A model generated the notes under the pieces. The model was not told the DNA's origin. It searched no databases and saw only the letters and a program-made list of their open reading frames with translations. Source: Cytobacillus stercorigallinarum (GTDB lineage Bacteria > Bacillota > Bacilli > Bacillales > Cytobacillaceae). From it: 64,000 bases of DNA. Every line of letters begins with the position of its first letter. Position 1 is the first letter of the stretch. The stretch spans positions 1 to 64,000 of the forward strand of contig NZ_JACSQT010000006.1 of assembly GCF_014836495.1 (NCBI RefSeq). Reading direction: 5' to 3'. Shown here one piece after another: positions 53,172 to 61,255 of the stretch. The position numbers and the translations under genes were made by a program.

Positions 53172-54530
53172 TCACATTTGTACTTGTGATTCCGTAGACA
53201 AAGGAATTTGGGAAGGAGCTATTTCTTCAATAACTGGTTTTTTGAATGCTTCCACTAATTTGATATGGTGATCTTCCATTTCTACAATAGTAAACACAAA
53301 GTTCTCCTGTTCAATAAAATCGCCTTCTTTGGCTTCGAAGTTTTCAGTTAACAACCAACCACCTATCGTGTCAACGTCTTCATCATTGATGGAAATATTT
53401 AAGATGTCATTAATTTGACTAACTAATACTTTTCCTTCTAAGATATAATGATTTTCTTTCACTTTTTGAACACTCGGTACTTCGTCTACATCAAACTCGT
53501 CTCTAATATCACCGACAATTTCTTCGATTATATCTTCAACTGTCACCAATCCTGAAGTCCCGCCATATTCATCCATCAATATAGCCATATGAATACGTTC
53601 TTTTTGCATTTTTAACAACAAATCATGAATCGGTGTCGAATCGATTACACGAATGATAGGACGAATATAAGATGATATTGATTTTATTGTTGTCTGAGAC
53701 TTAGAAGAAATTAGGTCCGTTAAAATTTCTTTCATGTTGATCATACCGATGATATGGTCTTTGTCACCGTCAATTATTGGATAGCGTGTGAACTTCTCAT
53801 TCTTCGCGATAGGCAAAAATTCCTCTAGAGAATCATCTTTAGAAATCGAAATAATCTCTGTGCGTGGAACCATAATTTCTTTCGCAATACGGTCATCAAA
53901 ATCAAAAATTTTGTTCACATATTTATATTCAGATTGGTTAATTTCCCCACTTTCATAACTTTCTGAAAAGATGATTCTTAATTCTTCTTCAGAGTGAGCC
54001 ATTTCATGTTCAGAAGCAGGTTTTAACCCAATCAATTTTGTTAACAATCTGGCGGATCCGTTTAGTACCCAGATAAATGGGAACATGATACGATAGAACC
54101 AAATTAAGGGCTTGGCTACCATTAATGTGACCGCTTCGGCTTTCTGAATAGCAATTGTTTTCGGCGCAAGCTCTCCAACGACAACATGTAAAAATGTAAC
54201 GATCGTAAAGGCGAATACAATAATCAAAATATGAGATAATGAGGCAGGTATTTGAAACAACTGGAATAACGGTAAGAGAAGATTTTCAAATGTTGTTTCA
54301 CCAAGCCAACCGAGAGCTAATGCCGTAATTGTAATTCCTAATTGACAGGCAGACAAATACTCATCTAAATGAGTAGTTACTTTTTTTACTGAAATGGCTC
54401 TCTTGCTACCTTCTTCGATTAATTGATCCACTTTTGAGCTACGTACCTTCACAATAGCAAATTCTGAAACGACAAAGAATGCCGTTAAGCCAATTAAAAT
54501 GGCAACAATAACCAAGTTTAATATGTCCAA
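53172..54530 (-). CDS. CNNM/CorC-family membrane protein with CBS domains (hemolysin family)
   Basis: A 452-aa protein probably exporting or sensing Mg2+, like B. subtilis MpfA (YhdP). The DUF21 membrane domain (about 1-195) is followed by a CBS pair (IMVPRTEIISIS; MDEYGGTSGLVTVEDIIEEI) and a C-terminal CorC_HlyC domain (about 355-435, DEDVDTIGGWLL). The start is TTG 54530 with only a weak nearby AGGGA; an in-frame stop lies just upstream. A very strong AGGAGGTGA is about 40 bases away, on the far side of a hairpin. Transcription probably begins near 54880, giving a long leader with two short ORFs. Confidence 0.88.
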   Translation of the reverse strand: MDILNLVIVAILIGLTAFFVVSEFAIVKVRSSKVDQLIEEGSKRAISVKKVTTHLDEYLSACQLGITITALALGWLGETTFENLLLPLFQLFQIPASLSHILIIVFAFTIVTFLHVVVGELAPKTIAIQKAEAVTLMVAKPLIWFYRIMFPFIWVLNGSARLLTKLIGLKPASEHEMAHSEEELRIIFSESYESGEINQSEYKYVNKIFDFDDRIAKEIMVPRTEIISISKDDSLEEFLPIAKNEKFTRYPIIDGDKDHIIGMINMKEILTDLISSKSQTTIKSISSYIRPIIRVIDSTPIHDLLLKMQKERIHMAILMDEYGGTSGLVTVEDIIEEIVGDIRDEFDVDEVPSVQKVKENHYILEGKVLVSQINDILNISINDEDVDTIGGWLLTENFEAKEGDFIEQENFVFTIVEMEDHHIKLVEAFKKPVIEEIAPSQIPLSTESQVQM

Positions 54531-54535
54531 ATAAA

Positions 54536-54577
54536 TTCCCTAAACCCAATAAAGGGTAGGGTGTCACCTCCTGAGAA
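54536..54577 (-). promoter_or_regulatory. Strong Shine-Dalgarno followed by a hairpin before the CNNM start
   Basis: On the minus strand AGGAGGTGACA is followed by CCCTACCC-TTTATT-GGGTTTAGGG, which can fold on itself, and then the TTG start. Folding would shorten the effective distance from ribosome site to start from about 35 to about 12 bases. Confidence 0.45.
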
Positions 54578-54700
54578 TTGAAAAATAGATGAGCTCCTAT
54601 TACAAGCAAACGAAGCAATCAATGAGTTAAGTATTCTATTTGATGTATACTTAAATATTCCTATTTCAAATTTAGAGGTATAGGTTTTTTGTTTTTAATT

Positions 54701-54826
54701 TTAAAAAAAGATGGAATTGCTTCGATGATCTTGTAAACTATTGTAGTTCTTTTTCATAGAAAGTTCATCACAATATATAGAAGAAACTTCATATACGCCT
54801 ATTTCCTGCAATAACTCAATTTTCAC
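54701..54826 (-). CDS. Candidate 41-residue leader ORF in the CNNM transcript
   Basis: The start GTG 54826 is preceded by GGTGG at 5 bases. The product begins MKIELLQEIGVYEVSS, is polar with one Cys, and is not recognised. Its start overlaps the stop of the 9-codon minicistron by one base (TAGTG), so it may be translated by reinitiation. One extra base near 54850 would join both into a single frame, so this could also be a frameshifted small gene. Confidence 0.35.
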   Translation of the reverse strand: MKIELLQEIGVYEVSSIYCDELSMKKNYNSLQDHRSNSIFF

Positions 54827-54855
54827 TAATCCACCGATGCGATAGAATATCCCAT
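54826..54855 (-). CDS. Nine-codon minicistron with strong ribosome site
   Basis: GAGGTGG precedes ATG 54855 by four bases. The peptide is MGYSIASVD, ending in TAG. It lies directly downstream of a consensus promoter and before the 41-codon ORF. A leader-peptide role is an inference. Confidence 0.35.
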   Translation of the reverse strand: MGYSIASVD

Positions 54856-54885
54856 TTTACCACCTCAGTTTGAATATTTTAAATA

Positions 54886-54915
54886 ATTATACTTCAATAA
54901 AATATAACCCGTCAA
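54886..54915 (-). promoter_or_regulatory. Sigma-A promoter of the CNNM leader transcript
   Basis: On the minus strand TTGACG (54915-54910), an 18-base spacer and TATAAT (54891-54886). Transcription would start near 54879, about 350 bases before the CNNM start codon. Confidence 0.7.
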
Positions 54916-55030
54916 AGGGAAACTTCGTAATTAAAACTATTTTATTCAAAAATTCTGTAAATATGAAGGGCGAAAAAACGAATTTCTGTTCCATCTGGGT
55001 TTTATTAAGGGTATAATATTTATACATCTT

Positions 55031-55579
55031 TTACCAATTGTGATCTGTACTTAACAGAGAATAAAGAACAAGGTCATGAAAATGGTTATTAATGTATTCG
55101 TTGTCTCTGAGAATACCTTCTTGAGTAAAACCTAATCTTTCTGGTACTTTACGGCTTTTTTCGTTTTGTACGGCACATTTTATTTCTAGGCGATGAAGAT
55201 GTAAAAGAGAAAATGTATAGTTAATGAGGTGATTAGCTGATTTCGTAATAAGACCTTTCCCTTGATGTGTTTGATCCAATAAATAACCAATGCTTGCTTG
55301 CTTATTTTGCCAGTCTATCGTATGAAGACTAATGGAACCGATTAATTTTTGATTTATAAATATACCTAAGAATATCCCGTTCTGTGTATGATATTGTTGG
55401 AGCCATGAGGAGATCATTGTACTTGTTTTTTCGATACTATTTGTGAATTGCACCCATGGCAACCACTCAGCTAAATAGGCGCGATTTTTTTCAATTAATA
55501 AATAAAAATCCTGCGAATGATTAGGCTCTAATAAGTGAAGTGTATGAGAGGAATCGATATTCATTTTCCACTTCGACAA
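55031..55579 (-). CDS. GNAT acetyltransferase (RimJ/RimL-like)
   Basis: A 182-aa N-acetyltransferase resembling those acting on ribosomal protein N termini. The motif-A loop is GYLLDQTHQGKGLITKS, and the RimL-type C-terminal signature is NEKSRKVPERLGFTQEGIL. TTG 55579 is about 5 bases after AAGGGGTGA; GTG 55588 lies within that site, and ATG 55564 has no ribosome site. It sits alone on its strand. Target protein unknown. Confidence 0.85.
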   Translation of the reverse strand: MSKWKMNIDSSHTLHLLEPNHSQDFYLLIEKNRAYLAEWLPWVQFTNSIEKTSTMISSWLQQYHTQNGIFLGIFINQKLIGSISLHTIDWQNKQASIGYLLDQTHQGKGLITKSANHLINYTFSLLHLHRLEIKCAVQNEKSRKVPERLGFTQEGILRDNEYINNHFHDLVLYSLLSTDHNW

Positions 55580-55734
55580 AAAGCTCACCCCTTCGACATA
55601 AATAAGTAAAAAATAACCAATTTTATAGGTAAAAAGTTCTGTTTTTCGTCATGGATGGACAAAATGTTTTGCAGAAATACACTTGTATATATTACGATTG
55701 TATCTCGAGTATATTATTTTATGGGAGGACTTCT

Positions 55735-56964
55735 ATGAAAATTACCACAAAAATTATTATTGCGTTACTTGTTGGTGCAGTTGTCGGAATTATCTTAAAT
55801 ATAACCGCTCCTAATGTATTTGAAGTATTAGATACGTGGTTATTTTATCCGCTTGGACAAATTTTTCTTAATTTAATTAAGATGTTAGTAGTGCCAATAG
55901 TTTTATTCTCAATTATTCTCGGATTTACTGGCTTAGGGGATCCGAAAAAATTAGGGAGAATCGGTGTTAGAACCATTTCATACTTTCTTGTAACAACGGC
56001 AATAGCTATAGTCATTGCTATTTCTTTAGCGTTAATTTTCAAACCTGGCGAAGTGGGCACATTTGACACAGCAAATGCCGAATTTAAAGCAGAAGAGGCA
56101 CCACCAGTAAGTGATACCTTACTTAATATGATTCCTGCTAATCCATTTGCAGCGATGACTTCTGGTGATATGTTACAAATCATTGTTTTCGCAGCATTTA
56201 TTGGTTTTGCATTAACAATGTTAAGAGAAAAAACACAAGGTATTATCAAATTGGTCGAACAAGGCAATGAGATTATGATGTATCTTGTTGGCGTTGTTAT
56301 GAAGTTTGCACCATACGGAACTTTTGGTTTGATTGCTTCAGCAATTGGAAGTCAAGGTTTCTCGGCAATTAAAGCAATGGGATTATATTTTATCCTAGTA
56401 GTTGCTGCACTTATCATACATTTAATTATTGTATATGGTGGTACAGTGTATTTCTTAGGTGGTAGACAAAACCCATTGAAGTTCTTTAAAGGTTTCTCAC
56501 CTGCAATGGGCGTAGCATTTAGTACGTCAAGTAGTAATGCTGTTTTACCAATCTCAATGGAAGTAGCCCAAGAGAACTTAAAAGTTCCTAAGCATATTAG
56601 TAGTTTCGTTCAACCTTTAGGTGCAACCATTAACATGGACGGAACAGCCATTATGCAAGGTGTGGCAACCATTTTTATTGCTCAAGTTTATGGAGTAGAT
56701 TTAAGTGTTGGCCAATTATTGACAGTAGTTCTAACAGCGGTCCTTGCTAGTATTGGGACAGCAGGCGTACCGGGAGTAGGTTTAATTATGCTTGCGATGG
56801 TTTTACAATCAGTTGGTTTACCTGTAGAAGGAATTGCATTAATTCTTGGAATTGACAGATTATTAGATATGGCACGTACAGCTGTTAATATTACGGGTGA
56901 TGCAGCTTGTGCTGTTTACAATACAGCAGCAGAAGAGAGACGTGAAAAAAAACTGGCTAAATAA
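55735..56964 (+). CDS. Dicarboxylate/amino acid:cation symporter (GltP/DctA family)
   Basis: A 409-aa transporter for glutamate, aspartate or C4-dicarboxylates. The serine-rich re-entrant hairpin is AFSTSSSNAVLPISMEVA, the substrate/cation site GATINMDGTAIMQG in TM7, and GIDRLLDMARTAVNITGD in TM8. The residue pattern near the C-terminal Arg (LDMARTAVN) fits acidic substrates. ATG 55735 follows GGGAGGA by about 7 bases; the open frame upstream has no ribosome site. Monocistronic. Confidence 0.9.
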   Translation: MKITTKIIIALLVGAVVGIILNITAPNVFEVLDTWLFYPLGQIFLNLIKMLVVPIVLFSIILGFTGLGDPKKLGRIGVRTISYFLVTTAIAIVIAISLALIFKPGEVGTFDTANAEFKAEEAPPVSDTLLNMIPANPFAAMTSGDMLQIIVFAAFIGFALTMLREKTQGIIKLVEQGNEIMMYLVGVVMKFAPYGTFGLIASAIGSQGFSAIKAMGLYFILVVAALIIHLIIVYGGTVYFLGGRQNPLKFFKGFSPAMGVAFSTSSSNAVLPISMEVAQENLKVPKHISSFVQPLGATINMDGTAIMQGVATIFIAQVYGVDLSVGQLLTVVLTAVLASIGTAGVPGVGLIMLAMVLQSVGLPVEGIALILGIDRLLDMARTAVNITGDAACAVYNTAAEERREKKLAK

Positions 56965-57007
56965 GTTAATCCTATAAGAGGATTAATCAAAAATGGTTTC
57001 ATTAAGA

Positions 57008-57066
57008 TCCGAGCACATATGAATTCTTTCAAGAAGGATTTAAGGCATGTGTTCGGGTTTTTTCTT
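57008..57066 (+). terminator. Terminator after the glutamate-type symporter
   Basis: TCCGAGCACAT pairs with ATGTGTTCGGG with an inner stem-loop, followed by TTTTTTCTTTT. The gap 57067-57326 beyond it holds no gene that I can see. Confidence 0.85.
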
Positions 57067-57326
57067 TTGATTAAAATATTGATGGTTATTTAAAAGTATG
57101 AGAAGTCTCTATTCCCAAATGACAATAGATTTTTCACTTAATAAACACCATAAAATTGATGGTGAAAATTGCCTGCATCTTATAAAAATAATGGCATTTT
57201 ATATAGTCCGTATTTCTTAATTATTTGCAATTATGTTGTGTTCAATTGAGTAATCTTTCTTGCAATGTTAATATGATTATCAATCGATGTGTATTGGACT
57301 TTTAAATATATCTATAATATAAAATT

Positions 57327-57345
57327 ACATTTGTTAAACAAATGT
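57327..57345. promoter_or_regulatory. 19-base palindrome before the XRE regulator gene
   Basis: ACATTTGTT-A-AACAAATGT has perfect 9-base half sites. It lies just after a TATAAT (57313-57318) and 113 bases before the start of the XRE gene, a good place for an autoregulatory operator. Confidence 0.55.
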
Positions 57346-57457
57346 AGGATGTATATGCGTTATTCATTTCGTTTTTTATTTGAAAGGTTCGAAAAATTTA
57401 ATTATAATCGATGTGAAAAGGTGTAAAAATACACGAAAAATAAATCAAGGGAATGAA

Positions 57458-57931
57458 ATGATTTTGACTAGAGATGAAATCATATTAAAAGTTTCGGAGA
57501 AGATGCGCTTAATTCGTACTGAAGCCGGTTATACACAAGACAAAATGGCAGAAATCGTTGGGGTTTCCAAGAAAACACTTGTACAAATTGAAAAAGGTCG
57601 AGCAAATGCTGGTTGGTCGACAGTGGTGGCTGTGTGCGCGTTGTTTAGAGAAACAGAGACAGTCAGGTTTTTATTCGGGAACGAGCCTTTGGAAGTAATT
57701 GAAACAGTAGTGCGAGAGGGAATTGATTTTCGCAAAGAGAAAACTCTAGGTGGAAAGATTTGGTGGAAGGAAATACAGAATAAAAGCGGTTATGTTTTGC
57801 AGCAAAATATCATTAGTCAACATTACCGAATTATTGACGAAGAGCATTTCCGCATTTATAGTAGTTTTGATGAAACCTCTGCTAAAGAGAGATTTGCTGA
57901 AGTCATTGAAGAGCTTCAACATCAATATTGA
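57458..57931 (+). CDS. XRE-family transcriptional regulator
   Basis: A 157-aa protein. Residues about 14-70 are a Cro/CI helix-turn-helix (MRLIRTEAGYTQDKMAEIVG, then VSKKTLVQIEKGRANAGW). The C-terminal half (from about 88) is an unassigned domain with a Trp-rich IWWKEI segment and may bind a ligand or partner. ATG 57458 has AAGGGA upstream. It stands alone between terminators; targets unknown. Confidence 0.82.
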   Translation: MILTRDEIILKVSEKMRLIRTEAGYTQDKMAEIVGVSKKTLVQIEKGRANAGWSTVVAVCALFRETETVRFLFGNEPLEVIETVVREGIDFRKEKTLGGKIWWKEIQNKSGYVLQQNIISQHYRIIDEEHFRIYSSFDETSAKERFAEVIEELQHQY

Positions 57932-57950
57932 TTCATTTAATACATAGCTT

Positions 57951-57979
57951 TAAAAAACCCAACAAAGTTGGGTTTTTTG
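57951..57979. terminator. Bidirectional terminator between the XRE and UspA genes
   Basis: AAAAAACCCAAC pairs with GTTGGGTTTTTT around AAA. Perfect and symmetrical. Confidence 0.93.
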
Positions 57980-57983
57980 CTTA

Positions 57984-58490
57984 TTATTTGACGACCATTA
58001 CACTACATGGTGCTTCTTTTGTTATTTTTTCACTATTGCTTCCTAAGAAAATTCTTTTTAATCCTTCTTTTGAGGAACTTCCTACGAATATAATGTCTGC
58101 ATTTAATTCTTCTGCTAATTCGCATATGGCATCTGCCGGTTTGCCTTCTAATATTTTTATTTCTATTTTCCCTCCAGCATCATCAGCAATTTGTTTAGCA
58201 TGTGTAATTGCTTGGTCGACACTGTTAATTACTGTGGAATGTGAAGTTTGTTCTTCTGCATGATTACTAATATGGAGAGGTTGTATTTGCATGCCTTCAA
58301 CAATCATATTATTCGATCTTAATTGAGGGTTTTGTTTAGTTGCTGAATAAGAATGTTCAATCACTTCTTCATCAGCATGAGCTAGAATGACTTTTGTGTC
58401 AATCGTGGAGAAAGAAAGTGCTTTTTCCAATGCGTGTCGGCTGTTTTCAGAATCATCATATCCGACAATAATTGTTTGAAAGTTTAACAA
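57984..58490 (-). CDS. Universal stress protein (UspA family)
   Basis: A 168-aa cytoplasmic protein. The N-terminal VGYDDSENSRHALEKA and the ATP-binding loop GSSSKEGLKRIFLGSNSEKI with a final APCSVMVVK mark the UspA fold of the ATP-binding type (G-2x-G-9x-G(S/T)-like). TTG 58490 follows AAAGGG by about 8 bases; GTG 58499 lies in that site. Probably a stress or energy-limitation factor. Confidence 0.88.
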   Translation of the reverse strand: MLNFQTIIVGYDDSENSRHALEKALSFSTIDTKVILAHADEEVIEHSYSATKQNPQLRSNNMIVEGMQIQPLHISNHAEEQTSHSTVINSVDQAITHAKQIADDAGGKIEIKILEGKPADAICELAEELNADIIFVGSSSKEGLKRIFLGSNSEKITKEAPCSVMVVK

Positions 58491-58591
58491 TCTTATCACC
58501 CTTTCGTCTTATGTTATACTTTACCCTTATTGAAGAAGTATAATCCTATAATAATAGAAATTTTTTTGCTAGGAACATAAGGTGGGATATT

Positions 58592-60592
58592 ATGAAAAGG
58601 GGAAAAACACCATTTATTTGGTTGAAAAATGTCATAAAGAAATTGCATATATGGCAGGTAATATTATTACTCGTATCACTGGTGGTTCTTTTGGGTTTAA
58701 TCTATCTCATTCCATTTGCAACAAACAATGATATTGAGGGTTTAAATAGTCAATTAAGTAAGCCAACCATTATTTATGATAAAAATGGTGAAGTGGCTAG
58801 TAAGGTTTCTGCGAATAAAAATGAAGGAGTAGCCTTTGATGAGATCCCCGAATCACTCATCCAAGCTGTTATTGCTATAGAGGATCATCGTTTTTTTCAA
58901 CATGAAGGCATAGATTATCAAGGAATTGGCCGCGCTTTTTTCAGCAATATCAAAGCAGGTAGAATTGTTGAAGGTGGAAGTACAATCACTCAACAACTAG
59001 TGAAAAATGAGCTTCTAACAGCAGAAAAATCATATGACAGAAAGCTACAGGAGTTTTTTATAGCTAGAGAAGTAGAGCGCCAATATAGTAAAGAAGATAT
59101 ACTTCAAATGTATTTGAATAGAATTTATTTTGGTGAAGGTGCGTATGGGGTAAAAAAAGCAGCTAATAAATACTTTGCTAAAGAGTTAGACGAATTATCG
59201 TTAAGTGAATCTGCATTGTTGGCTGGTTTAATTAAAGCACCTTCTGTGATTAACCCTTACAATGATAAACAAAAGGCAATAGCAAGAAAAAATCTTGTTT
59301 TAAGGCAAATGAAGGAACATGGATACATTAATGAAGAGGAAATGAATCAGGCAATAAAGGTAGAAATGAGTTTTAAAGAAGGGGAAGCTGATCCAATAAA
59401 AGGAAGGTACCCTTATTATATTGATGCAGTTCTAGAAGAAGCAATGAATCAATATGATCTCACATTAGATGAGTTGTTAACACAAGGCTATCAAATATAT
59501 ACCGAACTAGACCCTAATATGCAAGCTGATATAGAGTCTACTTATCAAAATGATGAAATCTTTCCTTCAACAACAGGGGATAGACCTGTTCAAAGTGGGA
59601 TGATATTAATGGATCCTAAAACGGGTGGAATTCGTGCTTTAGTTGGTGGAAGAGGTGAGCATACGCTTCTTGGACATAATAGAGCCATTCACCCTGTGGG
59701 AGAGCCAGGTTCAACGATGAAACCGATTATTCCTTATGCTGCGGCAATTGAAGCTGGATGGGAAAATACAGATATGTTGAACGATGAAAAATTATCATTC
59801 GGTGAGTATGCTCCAAACAATTATAATAACCAATATTTGGGTGAAGTCGCAATGTATGAGGCTATGATGCATTCCATCAATTTACCGGCTGTATGGTTAT
59901 ATAATGAAATAGGTGTAGAGACTGGAAAGAAGATGGCCGAACAATTCGGCATCCCTAAGAATGTATTGGATGGAGGGCTAGCTCTTGCCTTAGGTGGAAC
60001 AAGCCGCCCCGTATCGCCTAAAGTAATGGCTGAAGCTTATAGTGTTTTCGCCAATGATGGTAAGAAAGAAGAAGCTCATACAATTATTGAAATAAAAACA
60101 CAATCTGATGAGCCTTTCGTTCAATGGGAAAGTAAAAAGAAAAGAGTCATCTCTGAACGGACGGCAAATCAAGTGACAGCAATGCTATTAGGTGTAGTCG
60201 ATTATGGTACAGGGAAAGCTGCTAAAGTTGATGGAGTGGAAATCGCAGGGAAAACGGGTTCAACACAGTTGGGAATTGAAGGTTTAAGTGGGACTAAAGA
60301 TCAATGGTTTGTTGGTTATACTCCTCATCTAGTAGGTGCTATCTGGGTTGGTTATGATCAGAGTGATCGTCATCATTATTTAACGACGAGTAGTAGTGAA
60401 GGCACTGCACCAATTTTCAAGGAAGTCATGGGGAAGGTGCTTCAAGGAAAATCGGTTGAAAGCTTTAATGTCGATAAAATCGATGATGAATATAACAAGA
60501 AACAACGTAATAAGGAGAAACAAGAACAAAGGGATGAAATAAGAAAGTGGTTAGAAGATAAAAAAAATCAGTTTTTTGATTGGTTTAATTAA
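58592..60592 (+). CDS. Class A penicillin-binding protein (PBP1A family)
   Basis: A 666-aa bifunctional peptidoglycan synthase. One membrane anchor (22-44) precedes a GT51 glycosyltransferase domain with catalytic E97 in EDHRFFQHEG and GGSTITQQLVKN (128-139). The transpeptidase domain has STMK (374-377), SIN (428-430) and KTGS (554-557). The C-terminal tail is Lys/Glu-rich. ATG 58592 has AAGGTGGG upstream. Size and layout resemble B. subtilis PbpG (a spore PBP), but housekeeping PBPs of this class are also possible. Confidence 0.92.
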   Translation: MKRGKTPFIWLKNVIKKLHIWQVILLLVSLVVLLGLIYLIPFATNNDIEGLNSQLSKPTIIYDKNGEVASKVSANKNEGVAFDEIPESLIQAVIAIEDHRFFQHEGIDYQGIGRAFFSNIKAGRIVEGGSTITQQLVKNELLTAEKSYDRKLQEFFIAREVERQYSKEDILQMYLNRIYFGEGAYGVKKAANKYFAKELDELSLSESALLAGLIKAPSVINPYNDKQKAIARKNLVLRQMKEHGYINEEEMNQAIKVEMSFKEGEADPIKGRYPYYIDAVLEEAMNQYDLTLDELLTQGYQIYTELDPNMQADIESTYQNDEIFPSTTGDRPVQSGMILMDPKTGGIRALVGGRGEHTLLGHNRAIHPVGEPGSTMKPIIPYAAAIEAGWENTDMLNDEKLSFGEYAPNNYNNQYLGEVAMYEAMMHSINLPAVWLYNEIGVETGKKMAEQFGIPKNVLDGGLALALGGTSRPVSPKVMAEAYSVFANDGKKEEAHTIIEIKTQSDEPFVQWESKKKRVISERTANQVTAMLLGVVDYGTGKAAKVDGVEIAGKTGSTQLGIEGLSGTKDQWFVGYTPHLVGAIWVGYDQSDRHHYLTTSSSEGTAPIFKEVMGKVLQGKSVESFNVDKIDDEYNKKQRNKEKQEQRDEIRKWLEDKKNQFFDWFN

Positions 60593-60610
60593 AATGAGAG
60601 TAGCTTGGAA

Positions 60611-60672
60611 AGGGAAATAGTGAAAAATCTAATGAGAAAGTATAATAATCTCATTAGATATCCTATTTCCCT
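60611..60672. terminator. Two-tier hairpin between the PBP and HPr-like genes
   Basis: AGGGAAATAG pairs perfectly with CTATTTCCCT (10 bp). Inside it ATCTAATGAGA pairs perfectly with TCTCATTAGAT (11 bp) around an 11-base loop. Read on the minus strand, the inner stem is followed by TTTTC and can end the HPr-like gene. Confidence 0.75.
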
Positions 60673-60695
60673 AATCCTTTACTGAATAAGATATC

Positions 60696-61016
60696 TTATA
60701 CATGAACACTTTTGTTCAATAATAAATTTTGATTCTCGGCTGTAAAGTGAGCATCATCAGTACACAATGTTTTAATTTGATTAAGTATTTCTTCTGGTTC
60801 AGTGCCTTCCACAATCACTTTCAATTCGTCTTTCGGACGGACCATCATAAGAAAGGTTACGAGCTTTGATAAGTGAGAAGGAATCACTACATTATGTTGA
60901 TAAAGAAAGTAAATTGTACCGTCATATTTAGTTGCAGTTTGGTATATAGCAATCATTTTCTTTATAGCTAATGATTTTTCAAATTTTAAACTGGAAGAGA
61001 TTATTTTTCTATTCAT
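60696..61016 (-). CDS. HPr-like protein lacking the phosphorylated histidine
   Basis: A 106-aa protein with HPr-like fold signals: a helix (SLAIKKMIAIYQTATKY), a strand GTIYFLYQHNVV, then MVRPKDELKVIVEGTEPEEI corresponding to the conserved Gly-Glu strand-helix end of HPr. The active-site loop with GxHxRP is absent, so it cannot act as a PTS phosphocarrier. Comparable degenerate HPr proteins (Crh-like or unnamed) occur in bacilli. ATG 61016 is 10 bases after AAAGGAG. A regulatory role is inferred. Confidence 0.7.
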   Translation of the reverse strand: MNRKIISSSLKFEKSLAIKKMIAIYQTATKYDGTIYFLYQHNVVIPSHLSKLVTFLMMVRPKDELKVIVEGTEPEEILNQIKTLCTDDAHFTAENQNLLLNKSVHV

Positions 61017-61255
61017 GATATGTAACTCCTTTATAAAAGAATTTAATAAAAAATTACCCCTTTCTTTTTAAGTTAAACATTTTGCATTTAGATTGTATTC
61101 ACATTTAAATTCTCGATATTATTAATAGAAAAGTCGAATAACTTGATTCTGTTAATTAGGAATGTAAAACTAAAGATGAAGCTTGAATAAACCTATTTTA
61201 AAATGTCTTGAAATAGGAAAGTAATAGACAGGAGAGAATTTTGGGAGGTAGTAAG

